64,000 bases of DNA from Tateyamaria sp. syn59 (lineage in GTDB: Bacteria; Pseudomonadota; Alphaproteobacteria; Rhodobacterales; Rhodobacteraceae), in contig NZ_VCBA01000003.1 in NCBI RefSeq assembly GCF_007995245.1, forward strand, positions 437,184 to 501,183. The letters run 5' to 3'. Below the pieces are notes generated by a model. That model made no database searches and was not told the origin of the DNA. It saw only the letters and a program-made list of their open reading frames with translations. A program made the position numbers and the translations under genes. Shown here in pieces: positions 36,510 through 45,629 of this stretch. Numbering within the stretch: the first letter of the stretch is position 1; every line of letters starts with the position of its first letter.

Positions 36510-37484
36510 TCAGCGTTCCTTCACATAGGGCTCGCCACCCGCGCGCGGCGGAATGGCCTTGCCCACGAACCCGGCCAGGATCACGACCGTCAGGATATAG
36601 GGCAGCGCATCCAAGAGTTGCACCTGCACCCGGAAGCCCAAAGCGCCCTCGATAATGTCAGGCCGCAGCGCGATGGCTTGCAGGTATCCGAACAGCAGCG
36701 TCGCCCAAAGGGCGTGCCAGGGCCGCCACTTGGCAAAGATTAGCGCTGCCAACGCGATGAACCCGCGCCCCGCTGTCATGTCTTTCACGAACCCAGCCTG
36801 CAGACCGGTCGCCAGATACGCCCCTGCGATCCCGCACAGGACTCCACAGATGCCCACCGCGACAAAGCGCAGACCCACGACCGATACACCTGCGGTATCC
36901 ACCGCCGCCGGGTTCTCGCCCACCGCCCGCAGGCGCAGGCCAAAGCGCGTGCGGAAGAGCAGCCACCACGTTCCCGGCACCGCCAAAAGCGCGACGTAGA
37001 CAAGGATCGAATGGCCCGAGATCAGCTCGGCATAAATCGGGCCAATAAACGGCACACTGCGCGCCGCCTCGGCAAAGGGTAGGACAATCGGCTCGAACCG
37101 CCCGCCGCCAATCAGCGACGGGGTGCGCCCACCCTGCTGGAACCAGTCCTGCGCGATCAGCACCGTCAGCCCCGCAGCCAGAAAGTTGATGGCCACGCCA
37201 GAGATCAACTGATTGCCGCGGAAGGTGATCGAGGCCAGTCCATGGATGCCGGACAGTGCCATGGACGCAGCGATCCCGGCCAAAAGACCAAGCCAAACGG
37301 ATCCGGTCAACGCAGCCACAGCCGCAGAGAAAAAGGCTGCAAACAGCATCTTGCCTTCTAGGCCAATGTCAAAAATGCCAGCCCGTTCGGAGAACAGACC
37401 GGCCAGGCAGGCCAGCAACAGCGGCGTCGCCAGCCGTACGGTTGAATCAAGGACAGACAGGTCGAAAAGGGCAAGAATATCCAT
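36510..37484 (-). CDS. Nucleoside ABC transporter permease (second)
   Basis: The 324-residue permease of the BPD_transp_2 (branched-chain/ribose type) family has about eight helices and the conserved GLFSERAGIFDIGLEGKML and NPAAVDTAGVSV segments, matching YufQ/BmpG-like nucleoside permeases. The start at 37484 lies 4 bp after the stop of the first permease gene; 25 open codons further upstream overlap that gene and are not conserved. It is the last gene of the four-gene transporter operon. Confidence 0.9.
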   Translation of the reverse strand: MDILALFDLSVLDSTVRLATPLLLACLAGLFSERAGIFDIGLEGKMLFAAFFSAAVAALTGSVWLGLLAGIAASMALSGIHGLASITFRGNQLISGVAINFLAAGLTVLIAQDWFQQGGRTPSLIGGGRFEPIVLPFAEAARSVPFIGPIYAELISGHSILVYVALLAVPGTWWLLFRTRFGLRLRAVGENPAAVDTAGVSVVGLRFVAVGICGVLCGIAGAYLATGLQAGFVKDMTAGRGFIALAALIFAKWRPWHALWATLLFGYLQAIALRPDIIEGALGFRVQVQLLDALPYILTVVILAGFVGKAIPPRAGGEPYVKER

Positions 37485-37488
37485 GATC

Positions 37489-38613
37489 CTACTCCGCCGC
37501 CTGCTTGCGTTCGGGCTTGGGTGCCCGCGCGACGCGTGCGGCCAGGAACATCCGCTCAAGCGGCATCCGCACCATGTTGTCGAGCGCGCCGGTGAACAGG
37601 ATCACCAGTGCTTGGATCACCACGATCAGCTCGCGCGGGATCGACGTCCAGAGCGCCAACTCAGCCCCACCCTGGTAAAGAAAGCCAAAAAGTATCGCCG
37701 CCAGAAACACCCCAAACGGATGGCTGCGTCCCATCAGCGCCACCGCGATGCCGATAAAGCCGGCGCCCTCAACCGCGTTCAGGACCAGCCGCTCCGCCTC
37801 ACCCATAACGTTGTTGATGGCCATCATCCCCGCAAGCGCACCAGAGATCAGCATCGCCACCATGGTGATGCGCACGGCTCCGATGCCTGCGTATTTCGCA
37901 GCGCGTCCCGACTTGCCATAGGAGCGTATTTCAAGGCCCAGCGGCGTGCGCCAGATCAATAGCCAGACCAGAACGCAGGCGATAATGGCGATCAGCAGGG
38001 ACACGTTCGCAGGCGCAGCCCGCGAGAAATCAATGCCAATCGGGGCCAATATCTGGTGCAGGTTGGGTAGGTGCACCGTTTCGGGAAAGCGCGCGGTGGC
38101 AGGGTCCATCGCCCCTTGCGGACGCAACTGGTTCACCAGCATGTAGTTCAGCACCGCCGCCGCGATGAAGTTGAACATGATCGTCGTAATCACGATGTGG
38201 CTGCCGCGCTTCGCTTGCAGATAGGCCGGAATTGCGGCCCAGAGCGCGCCAAAGACAGCTGCCCCCAGCGTTGCGGCCAGCAAGGCGACAGTCCAATGCG
38301 GCCACGGGATAAACAGCAGCACAAGGGCCACGCCCAGCCCCCCCAACATCGCCTGTCCCTCGCCGCCGATGTTGAACAACCCGGCATGGAAGGCGACCGA
38401 CACCGCCAACCCCGTGAACATGAAATTCGTGGCGTAATACAGGGTATAGCCCCAGCCATAGGTCGAACCCAGCGCACCTGTGACCATCAGGTTTACAGCC
38501 GCGACCGGGTCTTCACCGATGGCGAGAATGACCAGCGCCGACAGGATCGCCGCCAGGATCAGGGAAATCAATGGGACCAGAATGACCTCGGCCCATTTTG
38601 GCATCACATCCAT
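37489..38613 (-). CDS. Nucleoside ABC transporter permease (first)
   Basis: The 374-residue BPD_transp_2 permease has the signature GLAVSVAFHAGLFNIGGEGQ and YGKSGRAAKYAGIG, as in YufP/BmpF-type permeases that pair with a shorter YufQ-like partner. It has about nine membrane helices and a basic C-terminal tail. It lies 3 bp after the ATPase gene and 4 bp before the second permease, so the transporter is one tight operon. Confidence 0.9.
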   Translation of the reverse strand: MDVMPKWAEVILVPLISLILAAILSALVILAIGEDPVAAVNLMVTGALGSTYGWGYTLYYATNFMFTGLAVSVAFHAGLFNIGGEGQAMLGGLGVALVLLFIPWPHWTVALLAATLGAAVFGALWAAIPAYLQAKRGSHIVITTIMFNFIAAAVLNYMLVNQLRPQGAMDPATARFPETVHLPNLHQILAPIGIDFSRAAPANVSLLIAIIACVLVWLLIWRTPLGLEIRSYGKSGRAAKYAGIGAVRITMVAMLISGALAGMMAINNVMGEAERLVLNAVEGAGFIGIAVALMGRSHPFGVFLAAILFGFLYQGGAELALWTSIPRELIVVIQALVILFTGALDNMVRMPLERMFLAARVARAPKPERKQAAE

Positions 38614-38616
38614 GTC

Positions 38617-40212
38617 TCAGGCCTCCTTCGACGCATCGCCATGCGCATGGGCAAGGTTGGCTTCGATCTCGGCGAAGTCATGCGGTTTGTCAGTGTCGGT
38701 TATGCCCGCCATCAGCAGCCCCAGTTCTTTTTCGTCCGTGGCATCAGTCTGGCGTTCACCCATGATCTGTCCGTCGAACATGACGGCCACACGGTCGGCC
38801 AAGCCCAGGATCTCTTCCAACTCGACCGACACCAGCAGGATCGCTTTGCCCTGATCGCGTAGGGCCACGATTTGCTGATGGATGAATTCAATGGCGCCGA
38901 TGTCCACGCCGCGCGTGGGTTGGCCGATGAGCAGCAGGTCCGGGTTCCGCTCGATCTCGCGCGCCAGCACGATCTTTTGCTGGTTCCCGCCGGAAAAGTT
39001 CTTGGCCGCCAGATGCGGGTGCGGCGGGCGCACATCGAAGCGTTCCATCTTGTCGGCGGTGTCTGCTTTGATCGCGGCGTTGTTCGACAGCAGACCCGAG
39101 GTATAGGCCCCATCACGATGGTAGCCGAACGCCGTGTTTTCCCATGCGGCGAAGTCCATGATCAGCCCCTCACGCTGCCGGTCCTCCGGCACATGGGCGA
39201 TGCCCCGGTCCCGGCGCGAGCGCCCGTCGGAATGCTTCCCGCTCAGATCAATCTGCGTCCCGTTCAGGGTGATCGACCCGGTGGCATCGGCATAGCCGCC
39301 CAACACTTCGAGCAGTTCCGACTGCCCATTGCCCGCAACACCAGCAATGCCCACGATCTCGCCCGCACGGACCTGTAGGTCGATGCCCTTGACGCGCTCA
39401 ACGCCTTGTTCGTCCACGACTTTCAGGTTCTTGACGTCCAGAACAACCTCACCGGGCGTCGCGGGTTTCTTGTCCACCCGCAACAGCACCTTGCGACCCA
39501 CCATCAACTCAGCCAGCTCTTCCGGGCTGGTCTCGGCGGTCTTGACCGTGGCCGTCATCTCGCCGCGGCGCATCACGCTGACTGTGTCGGTGATGTCCAT
39601 GATCTCGCGCAGCTTGTGGGTGATTAGGATGATCGTCTTGCCCTCGTCCTTCAGCCGCCCGAGGATGCGGAACAGCTGATCGGCCTCGGCGGGCGTCAGC
39701 ACGCCAGTGGGCTCATCGAGGATCAGAATGTTGGCCTGCCGGTAGAGTGCCTTGAGGATCTCGACACGCTGCTGCATGCCCACGCCAATCTCTTCGATGA
39801 CGGCGTCCGGATTGACCTTCAGGTCATATTCTTTTTCCAGATCCAGCAGGGTCTTGCGGGCCTTGGATAGTGAGGGCCGGAGTAATCCACCGTCTTCGGC
39901 GCCGAGAATGATGTTTTCCAGCACAGTGAAGTTCTCAACCAGCTTGAAGTGCTGGAACACCATGCCGATGCCTGCGGCGATGGCGGCCTGGCTGTCGGGA
40001 ATCTCGGTTTTCTGACCGGAAATGAAAATCTCGCCCGCGTCAGCCTTGTAGAACCCATAGAGGATCGACATCAGCGTGGATTTGCCCGCGCCGTTTTCCC
40101 CGATGATCCCGTGGATCGTGCCGGGCATGACCCGGATCGAGATGTCCTTGTTGGCCTGTACGGGGCCGAAGGCCTTGGAGATGCCTTTGAGTTCGATGGC
40201 GGGGGCAGTCAT
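38617..40212 (-). CDS. Nucleoside ABC transporter ATP-binding protein (two NBDs)
   Basis: The 531-residue protein contains two fused nucleotide-binding domains, as in RbsA/YufO-type ATPases. The first has Walker A GENGAGKST and Walker B LILDEPTG. The second has GVAGNGQSE, the FSGGNQQK signature and a degenerate Walker B (LLIGQPTRGVD, where glutamine replaces the usual aspartate-glutamate pattern), which is normal for this class. It powers purine-nucleoside uptake with the two permeases and the BMP protein. The start at 40212 opens MTAPAIELKGISKAFG. Confidence 0.93.
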   Translation of the reverse strand: MTAPAIELKGISKAFGPVQANKDISIRVMPGTIHGIIGENGAGKSTLMSILYGFYKADAGEIFISGQKTEIPDSQAAIAAGIGMVFQHFKLVENFTVLENIILGAEDGGLLRPSLSKARKTLLDLEKEYDLKVNPDAVIEEIGVGMQQRVEILKALYRQANILILDEPTGVLTPAEADQLFRILGRLKDEGKTIILITHKLREIMDITDTVSVMRRGEMTATVKTAETSPEELAELMVGRKVLLRVDKKPATPGEVVLDVKNLKVVDEQGVERVKGIDLQVRAGEIVGIAGVAGNGQSELLEVLGGYADATGSITLNGTQIDLSGKHSDGRSRRDRGIAHVPEDRQREGLIMDFAAWENTAFGYHRDGAYTSGLLSNNAAIKADTADKMERFDVRPPHPHLAAKNFSGGNQQKIVLAREIERNPDLLLIGQPTRGVDIGAIEFIHQQIVALRDQGKAILLVSVELEEILGLADRVAVMFDGQIMGERQTDATDEKELGLLMAGITDTDKPHDFAEIEANLAHAHGDASKEA

Positions 40213-40234
40213 GGGCGGGCCTTCGCTTGGAAAA

Positions 40235-40266
40235 GGGGCCGCGCCACGGGCATGTGGCACGGCCCC
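40235..40266. promoter_or_regulatory. Strong intercistronic hairpin between BMP and ATPase genes
   Basis: A 12-pair stem with one mismatch (GGGGCCG-C-GCCAC at 40235-40247 with 40254-40266) closes a 6-nt loop. On the minus strand it is followed by TTTT. It lies 18 bp past the BMP stop and before the ATPase start. Such hairpins usually give partial termination or stabilise the upstream message, so more binding protein than transporter is made. Confidence 0.7.
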
Positions 40267-40284
40267 GAAGTCAGGTCGCGCGGC

Positions 40285-41280
40285 TTAGAAGCTCAGCGCG
40301 GGGCAGCTGTCGTCCGACATGTAGTCGTGAACCGTCAACTCACCCGCCGCAATCGCGGCCGAAGCCTCGTCCACGGCGGTTTTCATTTCGGCAGACACCA
40401 GTCCTTCGTTGTGCTCGTCCAGCGCATAGCCCACGCCGCCGTTGGCCAGGCCCATGACGTTGAAACCGGTTTCCATGTCAGGACCGTCGGTGAAGGCCTG
40501 GTACACCGCGTTGTCCACGCGCTTCATCATCGACGTCAGAACTTTGCCGGAGTGCAGGTAGTTCTGATTGCTGTCGACGCCGATCGACAGGATGTCCTCG
40601 TCTGCGGCTGTCTGCAGCACGCCCACGCCGGTACCGCCCGCGGCGGCATAGACCACGTCAGCGCCCTGGGAAATCTGCGCCTTGGTCAGCTCGGAGCCCT
40701 TCACCGGGTCGTTCCACGCCGCGGGCGTCGTGCCGGTCATGTTGGCAATGACGGTGGCATCGGGGTTCACGGCCACAACGCCTTGCGCATAGCCGCAGGC
40801 GAATTTGCGGATCAGCGGGATGTCCATGCCGCCGATGAAGCCGACGGTGCCGGACTCCGACGCCTTGGCCGCCATCATGCCTACAAGGTACGAACCTTCG
40901 TGCTCGTTAAACACGACCGAACGCACGTTGGGGGCGTCCACGACCATGTCGATGATGGTGAATGCGGTGTCGGGATAGTCGGCTGCGACCTGGCCCAGCG
41001 CGTCAGCGAAGGCAAAGCCTGCCATAACGATGGGGTTGGCGCCGGATTCGGCAAAGCGGCGCAGCGCCTGCTCGCGCTGCGCTTCGGATTGCAGTTCGAT
41101 CTCGCGGAAGCTGTTGCCGGTCTCTTCGGCCCAGCGTTGCGCGCCGTTGAAGGCCGCTTCGTTAAAGGATTTGTCGAACTTGCCGCCCAGATCGAAGATC
41201 AGCGCGGGTTCAGCCAGCGCAGCACCTGCGGACAGGGCCATCGCCGCGGTCGCGCCAAGGAATTTCTGCATCATGGTCAT
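40285..41280 (-). CDS. BMP/PnrA-type purine nucleoside-binding protein
   Basis: The 331-residue periplasmic binding protein of the BMP family (basic membrane protein, PnrA-like) starts with a Sec signal peptide (QKFLGATAAMALSAGAALA). It shows the family motifs LIFDLGGKFDKSFNEAAF, VMAGFAFADAL, NEHEGSYLVGMMAA, VGFIGGMDIP and IGVDSNQNY. It should bind purine nucleosides and hand them to the ABC permeases encoded downstream. It is the first gene of the operon and is separated from the ATPase gene by a strong hairpin. Confidence 0.93.
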   Translation of the reverse strand: MTMMQKFLGATAAMALSAGAALAEPALIFDLGGKFDKSFNEAAFNGAQRWAEETGNSFREIELQSEAQREQALRRFAESGANPIVMAGFAFADALGQVAADYPDTAFTIIDMVVDAPNVRSVVFNEHEGSYLVGMMAAKASESGTVGFIGGMDIPLIRKFACGYAQGVVAVNPDATVIANMTGTTPAAWNDPVKGSELTKAQISQGADVVYAAAGGTGVGVLQTAADEDILSIGVDSNQNYLHSGKVLTSMMKRVDNAVYQAFTDGPDMETGFNVMGLANGGVGYALDEHNEGLVSAEMKTAVDEASAAIAAGELTVHDYMSDDSCPALSF

Positions 41281-41455
41281 GTATCAGGTCTCCCAGTTTT
41301 TCGTGGTTGGGGCGTCGGCAGCAGGCCACCAGACGCCCGGGATCAAAAGATCATAGGGAATTAGGCCGCAGGGCAGGGGGAGCGTCAACCGCTTTTTGAC
41401 CAATTGGGCAGGTGTGAACGGGGCTGACCTTGCGCAATGCTGCATGGGTGGGCAG

Positions 41456-41510
41456 GGGGGCTGTCTGCCCCCGCTTCGCCCTAGGGGCGAAGCTCCCCCG
41501 AGGATTTTTT
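41456..41510. repeat. REP-like hairpin element at the 3' end of rimI
   Basis: GGGGGC/GCCCCC (41456-41472) is followed by a 9-bp stem GCTTCGCCC/GGGCGAAGC (41473-41493) and then GCTCCCCCGAGGATTTTTTT. As far as I recall, GCTCCCCCGAGGAT-type blocks are scattered through Rhodobacterales genomes near gene ends. The element overlaps the last codons of rimI, whose C-terminal tail KKSSGELRP comes from it. Confidence 0.5.
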
Positions 41511-41927
41511 TGAAACAGGGAAGGGGAGGTGTGCGCGCATGATCAGCGCGTCGATACGGATGTTCTTGCGGCGGTAGTATGCCTCGCGTTTCGCTGCAGT
41601 TTCAAAGCCATAGCGCTGATAGAGGTGAATGGCCGCTGCGTTGTCTGCAGCCACGTCCAGGAACGCTTCTGTGCAGCTCATTGTCGCCTTTTCCATCCAG
41701 TCCGCCATCAGGCGCGCACCGATCCCGCGCCTTTGTGCGGCGGGCGCCACGGCGATTGTCAGTAGCTCTGCTTCACCGGCGATTCCGCGCCACAGCGCAA
41801 AACCATGCGCCGACGTCTCCAGGCGGGTGAGGGGATTCGCGAGAAGTTCCTCGAACTCCTTGGCCGTCCACGGGCGTTCATGCGTAAAGGCGGCGCGGTG
41901 AATGGCTGCCAGGGCGTCCGGCGTCAT
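41481..41927 (-). CDS. rimI: Ribosomal protein S18-alanine N-acetyltransferase (RimI)
   Basis: This 148-residue GNAT protein has the acetyl-CoA loop VAPAAQRRGIGARLMADWM and the RimI-like C-terminal AIHLYQRYGFETAAKREAYY. It probably acetylates the N terminus of ribosomal protein S18. The call is strengthened by the four-base overlap with tsaB, a common partner. The last residues come from a REP-like hairpin and are atypical. Confidence 0.87.
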   Translation of the reverse strand: MTPDALAAIHRAAFTHERPWTAKEFEELLANPLTRLETSAHGFALWRGIAGEAELLTIAVAPAAQRRGIGARLMADWMEKATMSCTEAFLDVAADNAAAIHLYQRYGFETAAKREAYYRRKNIRIDALIMRAHLPFPVSKKSSGELRP

Positions 41928-42496
41928 GCGATGATTGGCGGCGGCGCATCGCGCGCCGGGGCGGCATCGGGCGCACGCACGTAAAACGGAGCGGGTGCGG
42001 CGGCCGCATCCGGGTAGTGCCGCATAGCGCAGTGGGCGATGGCGGTGGCCAGTTCTGCCGGTGAGGGGTGCGGTGCGGGATTGCGCACGCTGTCCAATGG
42101 CACCAGCTGCGGCCCGGGGCCTTGCGTAATGTATACCATGTCGCGCGGTGCGGGGATGGCTATGGTGGTGCCCACAGGCGCCAGCAAAGCCCGCGCCTCA
42201 AACCCCGTCACGCCATAGGCCGTGCAGCCCAGGCCCAGGGCCAGCCCGCGCGCCGCCGACACCCCGATCCGAATACCCGTGAAATTGCCGGGACCCGTCC
42301 CGACGGCCAGGGCATCCAGATCGGTCCACGCCACGCCTTGACCCGTAAGCACTTCTTCGAGCAGACCCATCAATCGCTCGGCCTGCCCCCGCGCCATATC
42401 TTCGCCGACCGCCGCCAGCAGCGCATCGCCCCGCAGCAATGCTGCCGTGCAATGGGCCGCCGACGTGTCAAAGCCGAGGATCAGCGGCGCGGTCAT
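41924..42496 (-). CDS. tsaB: tRNA threonylcarbamoyladenosine biosynthesis protein TsaB
   Basis: This 190-residue ASKHA-fold protein supports TsaD in making the t6A37 modification of tRNAs. The N-terminal phosphate-type motif ILGFDTSAAHCTAALL and the VGTGPGNFTGIRIGVSAARGLALG segment are diagnostic. It is on the short side for TsaB, with an Ala/Pro-rich C terminus. It overlaps the GFA gene upstream and rimI downstream by four bases each. Confidence 0.92.
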   Translation of the reverse strand: MTAPLILGFDTSAAHCTAALLRGDALLAAVGEDMARGQAERLMGLLEEVLTGQGVAWTDLDALAVGTGPGNFTGIRIGVSAARGLALGLGCTAYGVTGFEARALLAPVGTTIAIPAPRDMVYITQGPGPQLVPLDSVRNPAPHPSPAELATAIAHCAMRHYPDAAAAPAPFYVRAPDAAPARDAPPPIIA

Positions 42497-42915
42497 TCGG
42501 CTGCCCGGTTCAGCGCCTCGCGCGCCGAGGCATCGGCGCGTGGCAGGTCATCCGCGATATGCAGCCAGGGCAGGGCGCTGTCCGCGTGGCTGTGCATCTC
42601 TGGCACAAGCGTCTCCGCCTGGTCGATGATCCCCACCGGGACATATATCTGATCCGGCAGGTAATCGAAAGCCGCGGCCAAAGGCGCATGACAGGTCGGG
42701 CAGGTCCACCGCTCGACACCCGGCGCCCCGAAAAACGGCTCAGACAACTGCGCCACGACGTCAGTCTTTTCGAATGCAGCAAAGGCGGCCACCGGGGCTC
42801 CGGTCCACCGCCTGCAATCGCCACAATGACAATAAGCCACCGTCAGGGGTGGCTTATTGAACGTCAGTCGGGACGCACCGCAATAGCACCGTGCCGTCAA
42901 TGGCTCAGACAGCAA
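42493..42915 (-). CDS. GFA family (glutathione-dependent formaldehyde-activating-like) protein
   Basis: The 140-residue zinc-binding protein of the GFA/CENP-V fold has the expected cysteines: Cys10 and Cys12 (RCYCGA), Cys29, 31 and 34 (YCHCGDCRRWTGAP), and Cys72 and 75 (WTCPTCHAPL). Few members have a proven activity, so the formaldehyde link is by family name only. It overlaps nfu by 11 bp upstream and tsaB by 4 bp downstream. Confidence 0.88.
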   Translation of the reverse strand: MLSEPLTARCYCGASRLTFNKPPLTVAYCHCGDCRRWTGAPVAAFAAFEKTDVVAQLSEPFFGAPGVERWTCPTCHAPLAAAFDYLPDQIYVPVGIIDQAETLVPEMHSHADSALPWLHIADDLPRADASAREALNRAAE

Positions 42916-43468
42916 CAGGGCGCACCTCGGTCACCTCGGGGATGTAGTGACGCAGCAGATTCTCGATGCCCATCTTCAGCGTCAGGGTCGAGGACGGGCA
43001 GCCCGCGCATGCGCCCTGCATATGCAGATAGACGACACCGCGGTCAAAGCCGTGGAAGGTGATGTCACCGCCATCCTGCGCCACGGCAGGACGGACGCGG
43101 CTGTCGAGCAGTTCCTTGATCTGGCCCACAACGGCAGCATCTTCGCCATCATGCTCGGCATGGCCCGAGGCGGGGGCGTGGCCTTCGCTCATCACCGGCT
43201 GGCCGGACTGGAAATGCTCCATGATCGCGCCCAGCAGCGCTGGCTTGATGTGGTCCCAATCGACCGCGTCGGCCTTGGTCACGGTCACGAAATCGGTGCC
43301 AAAGAACACGCCTGTGACGCCTTCGACCGCGAACACGCGCTGCGCCAGCGGGGACTTGTCAGCGGCATCTGCCGTCGGGAAATCTGCAGTGCCCATCTCG
43401 AGCACGGTTTGACCTGGCAGGAACTTGAGCGTGGCGGGGTTCGGTGTGGATTCGGTCTGGATGAACAT
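42905..43468 (-). CDS. Nfu-type iron-sulfur cluster scaffold/carrier
   Basis: The 187-residue protein has an N-terminal Nfu_N domain (MFIQTESTPNPATLKFLPG) and a C-terminal NifU-like domain with the cluster-binding Cys154-x2-Cys157 in GACAGCPSSTLTLK. It should carry 4Fe-4S clusters to apoproteins such as aconitase-type enzymes or radical SAM proteins like RimO. It is the first gene of the nfu-GFA-tsaB-rimI operon, and all junctions overlap. Its promoter should lie in 43469-43646, shared with the divergent RTX gene. Confidence 0.92.
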   Translation of the reverse strand: MFIQTESTPNPATLKFLPGQTVLEMGTADFPTADAADKSPLAQRVFAVEGVTGVFFGTDFVTVTKADAVDWDHIKPALLGAIMEHFQSGQPVMSEGHAPASGHAEHDGEDAAVVGQIKELLDSRVRPAVAQDGGDITFHGFDRGVVYLHMQGACAGCPSSTLTLKMGIENLLRHYIPEVTEVRPVAV

Positions 43469-43646
43469 GGGGCAACTCCTGAGTGCTCCACTCGGATATG
43501 CGGACCATGGGCCCGCGTGTCAAGGATTGGAACGATTCTAATCTAATCCGATGTAAATCGCCAGACCCGTAAAACGTAACACTTAACCGATCCTTGGGGG
43601 CCGGCGCCTACACCACTGCCTTGAGCCAAAAGAAAAGAGCAGTGCC

Positions 43647-45629
43647 ATGAGTTCGTTTTACACCGTCGGCGGTTACGCCCAGAACGCCTTTTATGTGACG
43701 TCTGACGGAAAGGTGTTGCTGGACCCGAATTTCGACGCAAGTGAAGACGCGTATCGCTGGGAGATCGAGGAATACGACAACGGCGTCCAGTTCGATGGCG
43801 ACGACAACGGCCAAGGGGATGAGATCGGGGACAACGATCAATACGCCCACAAATACGATGCCCAGGGCAACCTGATTGCCGAGGGGAACGTCTATCTCGA
43901 AGAAAGCTGGACGCTGACCGACGGCGACGGCAATACGATCACGCTCTACAAGGTCGAAAGCAACGGCACGCATTCCGGTTGGGTGGCGGACGGGGAAATT
44001 ATCCCCGGTGTGTCCTATGATTATTCGGGGCCAAATGATGTCGTGACGGCGAACCAGCCCCGTTACGACGAACTGCACTATCCCACCTACGATCCCGACA
44101 ACGTCAACAGCTACGACGGCGGTGACTTCGACGATTACGCCTATGCCGGTGACGGCGCCGACACGGTCTATGGTGATGGTGGCGATGACCGCATTTACGG
44201 CGGCGGCGGCAACGACAACCTCTATGGCGGGGATGGCAGCGATACGATCGACGGCGGGTCGGGCGACGACTACATCGCCTACGGGCGTGGAGGAGACTCC
44301 GTTCGTGGCGGTGATGGCAACGACACAATCGACGAGGCGGCGGGCAATCCGGAATACGACTATGACGACACGATCGACGCCGGTGCAGGCGACGACAAGG
44401 TCTATGCCGGGTGGGGCGACGACTATATCGACGGTGGCACCGGCGACGATGAGCTGCACGGCTCAGAGGGCGACGACACCATTCTCGGCGGGGCTGGGAA
44501 CGACACCATTTATGGCGGCGTCGGCAATGACCAGATCACCGGCGGGGCGGGCAATGACCTGATTTACGCCGGTGACGGGAACGACACGGTCGATGGGGGC
44601 GACGACAACGACACGATCTACGGTGAAGCCGGGAATGACCAGCTGTCGGGCGGGGCGGGTGACGACAGTATTGATGGCGGCGCCGGGGACGACACGTTGT
44701 CCGGCGGTGACGGCAACGACCGGATCGACGGCGGGACAGGCAGCAATACTGTCACAGGCGGCTCCGGCGATGACGCATTTGTCCAGTCGCAAGATGGTGC
44801 CACAACCGTCACCGATTTCGACATCAGCGACGATGACGGTGACGGCAGCTACAACGACCAGCTGGATGTCTCCGAATTGCGCACGCTGGACGGGCGTCCG
44901 GTCACGGCGTTCGATGTGGTGGTCACGGATGACGGCAATGGCAACGCCAAGCTGACGTTCCCCGAAGGCGAAACGATTGTCTTGCAGGGCGTGTCACCTG
45001 CGCAGATGTCCTCAGCCCAGCAGTTGAATTCGGCGGGAATCCCCTGTTTCACCGCAGGCACGCGGATCGCCACGGCGCATGGTCTCATGCCGGTCGAGGC
45101 GCTCAAACCCGGTGACCGGGTCCAGACGCGGGACAACGGCCTGCGGCCCATCCGGTGGATCGGTACGCGGGCGGTGGACCGGCACGATCTGGAAACGAAC
45201 CCGATGCTGCGCCCTGTTCACATCGCGCCCGGAACCTTTGGCAACAGCCGCGCCCTGCGGCTCTCGGCCCAGCACGCGCTGGCTCTCAACACGGCACAGG
45301 GCACCACCCAACTGGTCCGCGCCGGACATCTCGCGCGCCTGCACGGGGGTGCGGTGCGCGTGGCAAACGGCGTGCGCCGCGTCACGTATTATCATCTGCT
45401 TCTGGACAGCCACGACCTGATCCTGGCCGAGGGTGCCGCCTGCGAAAGCTTCTATCCCGGGCCGTGGGGGCTTCTGTCGATCGGGCCGACGGCAACGCGC
45501 GACCTCTTGCGCCTGATGCCGGGCCTTGGCAACCGGACCGTGGCCGACATCTACGGCCCCACGGCGCACCCGGTCGCACGCTTCGGACGGCTGCCGCCCG
45601 ACCTGCGCGACCTTGCCATCGCGTCCTAG
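43647..45629 (+). CDS. RTX (hemolysin-type calcium-binding) protein with C-terminal Hint domain
   Basis: The 660-residue very acidic protein has three parts. An N-terminal region of about 160 residues has no recognised fold and no Sec signal. Residues about 165-380 are RTX nonapeptide repeats (GGxGxDxUx, for example GGAGNDTIYGG and GGDGNDRIDGG) that bind calcium. A C-terminal Hint (Hedgehog/intein) domain begins at Cys467 in IPCFTAGTRIAT and includes LSAQHALAL. It is probably exported by a type I system and may cleave itself at the Hint cysteine. No exporter gene is adjacent. Confidence 0.9.
   Translation: MSSFYTVGGYAQNAFYVTSDGKVLLDPNFDASEDAYRWEIEEYDNGVQFDGDDNGQGDEIGDNDQYAHKYDAQGNLIAEGNVYLEESWTLTDGDGNTITLYKVESNGTHSGWVADGEIIPGVSYDYSGPNDVVTANQPRYDELHYPTYDPDNVNSYDGGDFDDYAYAGDGADTVYGDGGDDRIYGGGGNDNLYGGDGSDTIDGGSGDDYIAYGRGGDSVRGGDGNDTIDEAAGNPEYDYDDTIDAGAGDDKVYAGWGDDYIDGGTGDDELHGSEGDDTILGGAGNDTIYGGVGNDQITGGAGNDLIYAGDGNDTVDGGDDNDTIYGEAGNDQLSGGAGDDSIDGGAGDDTLSGGDGNDRIDGGTGSNTVTGGSGDDAFVQSQDGATTVTDFDISDDDGDGSYNDQLDVSELRTLDGRPVTAFDVVVTDDGNGNAKLTFPEGETIVLQGVSPAQMSSAQQLNSAGIPCFTAGTRIATAHGLMPVEALKPGDRVQTRDNGLRPIRWIGTRAVDRHDLETNPMLRPVHIAPGTFGNSRALRLSAQHALALNTAQGTTQLVRAGHLARLHGGAVRVANGVRRVTYYHLLLDSHDLILAEGAACESFYPGPWGLLSIGPTATRDLLRLMPGLGNRTVADIYGPTAHPVARFGRLPPDLRDLAIAS

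Noticed and set aside
39949-41364. 471-codon plus-strand frame over the nucleoside transporter genes
   Set aside because: Antisense shadow of the BMP and ATPase genes; no domain seen.
44146-44790. CRISPR-like or tandem DNA repeat array
   Set aside because: The periodic sequence encodes RTX nonapeptides in frame; the DNA repeats are imperfect and explained by the protein.
45045-45629. Intein inside the RTX protein
   Set aside because: The Hint domain is C-terminal with no C-terminal extein, so it fits a Hedgehog-type or orphan Hint domain, not a splicing intein.
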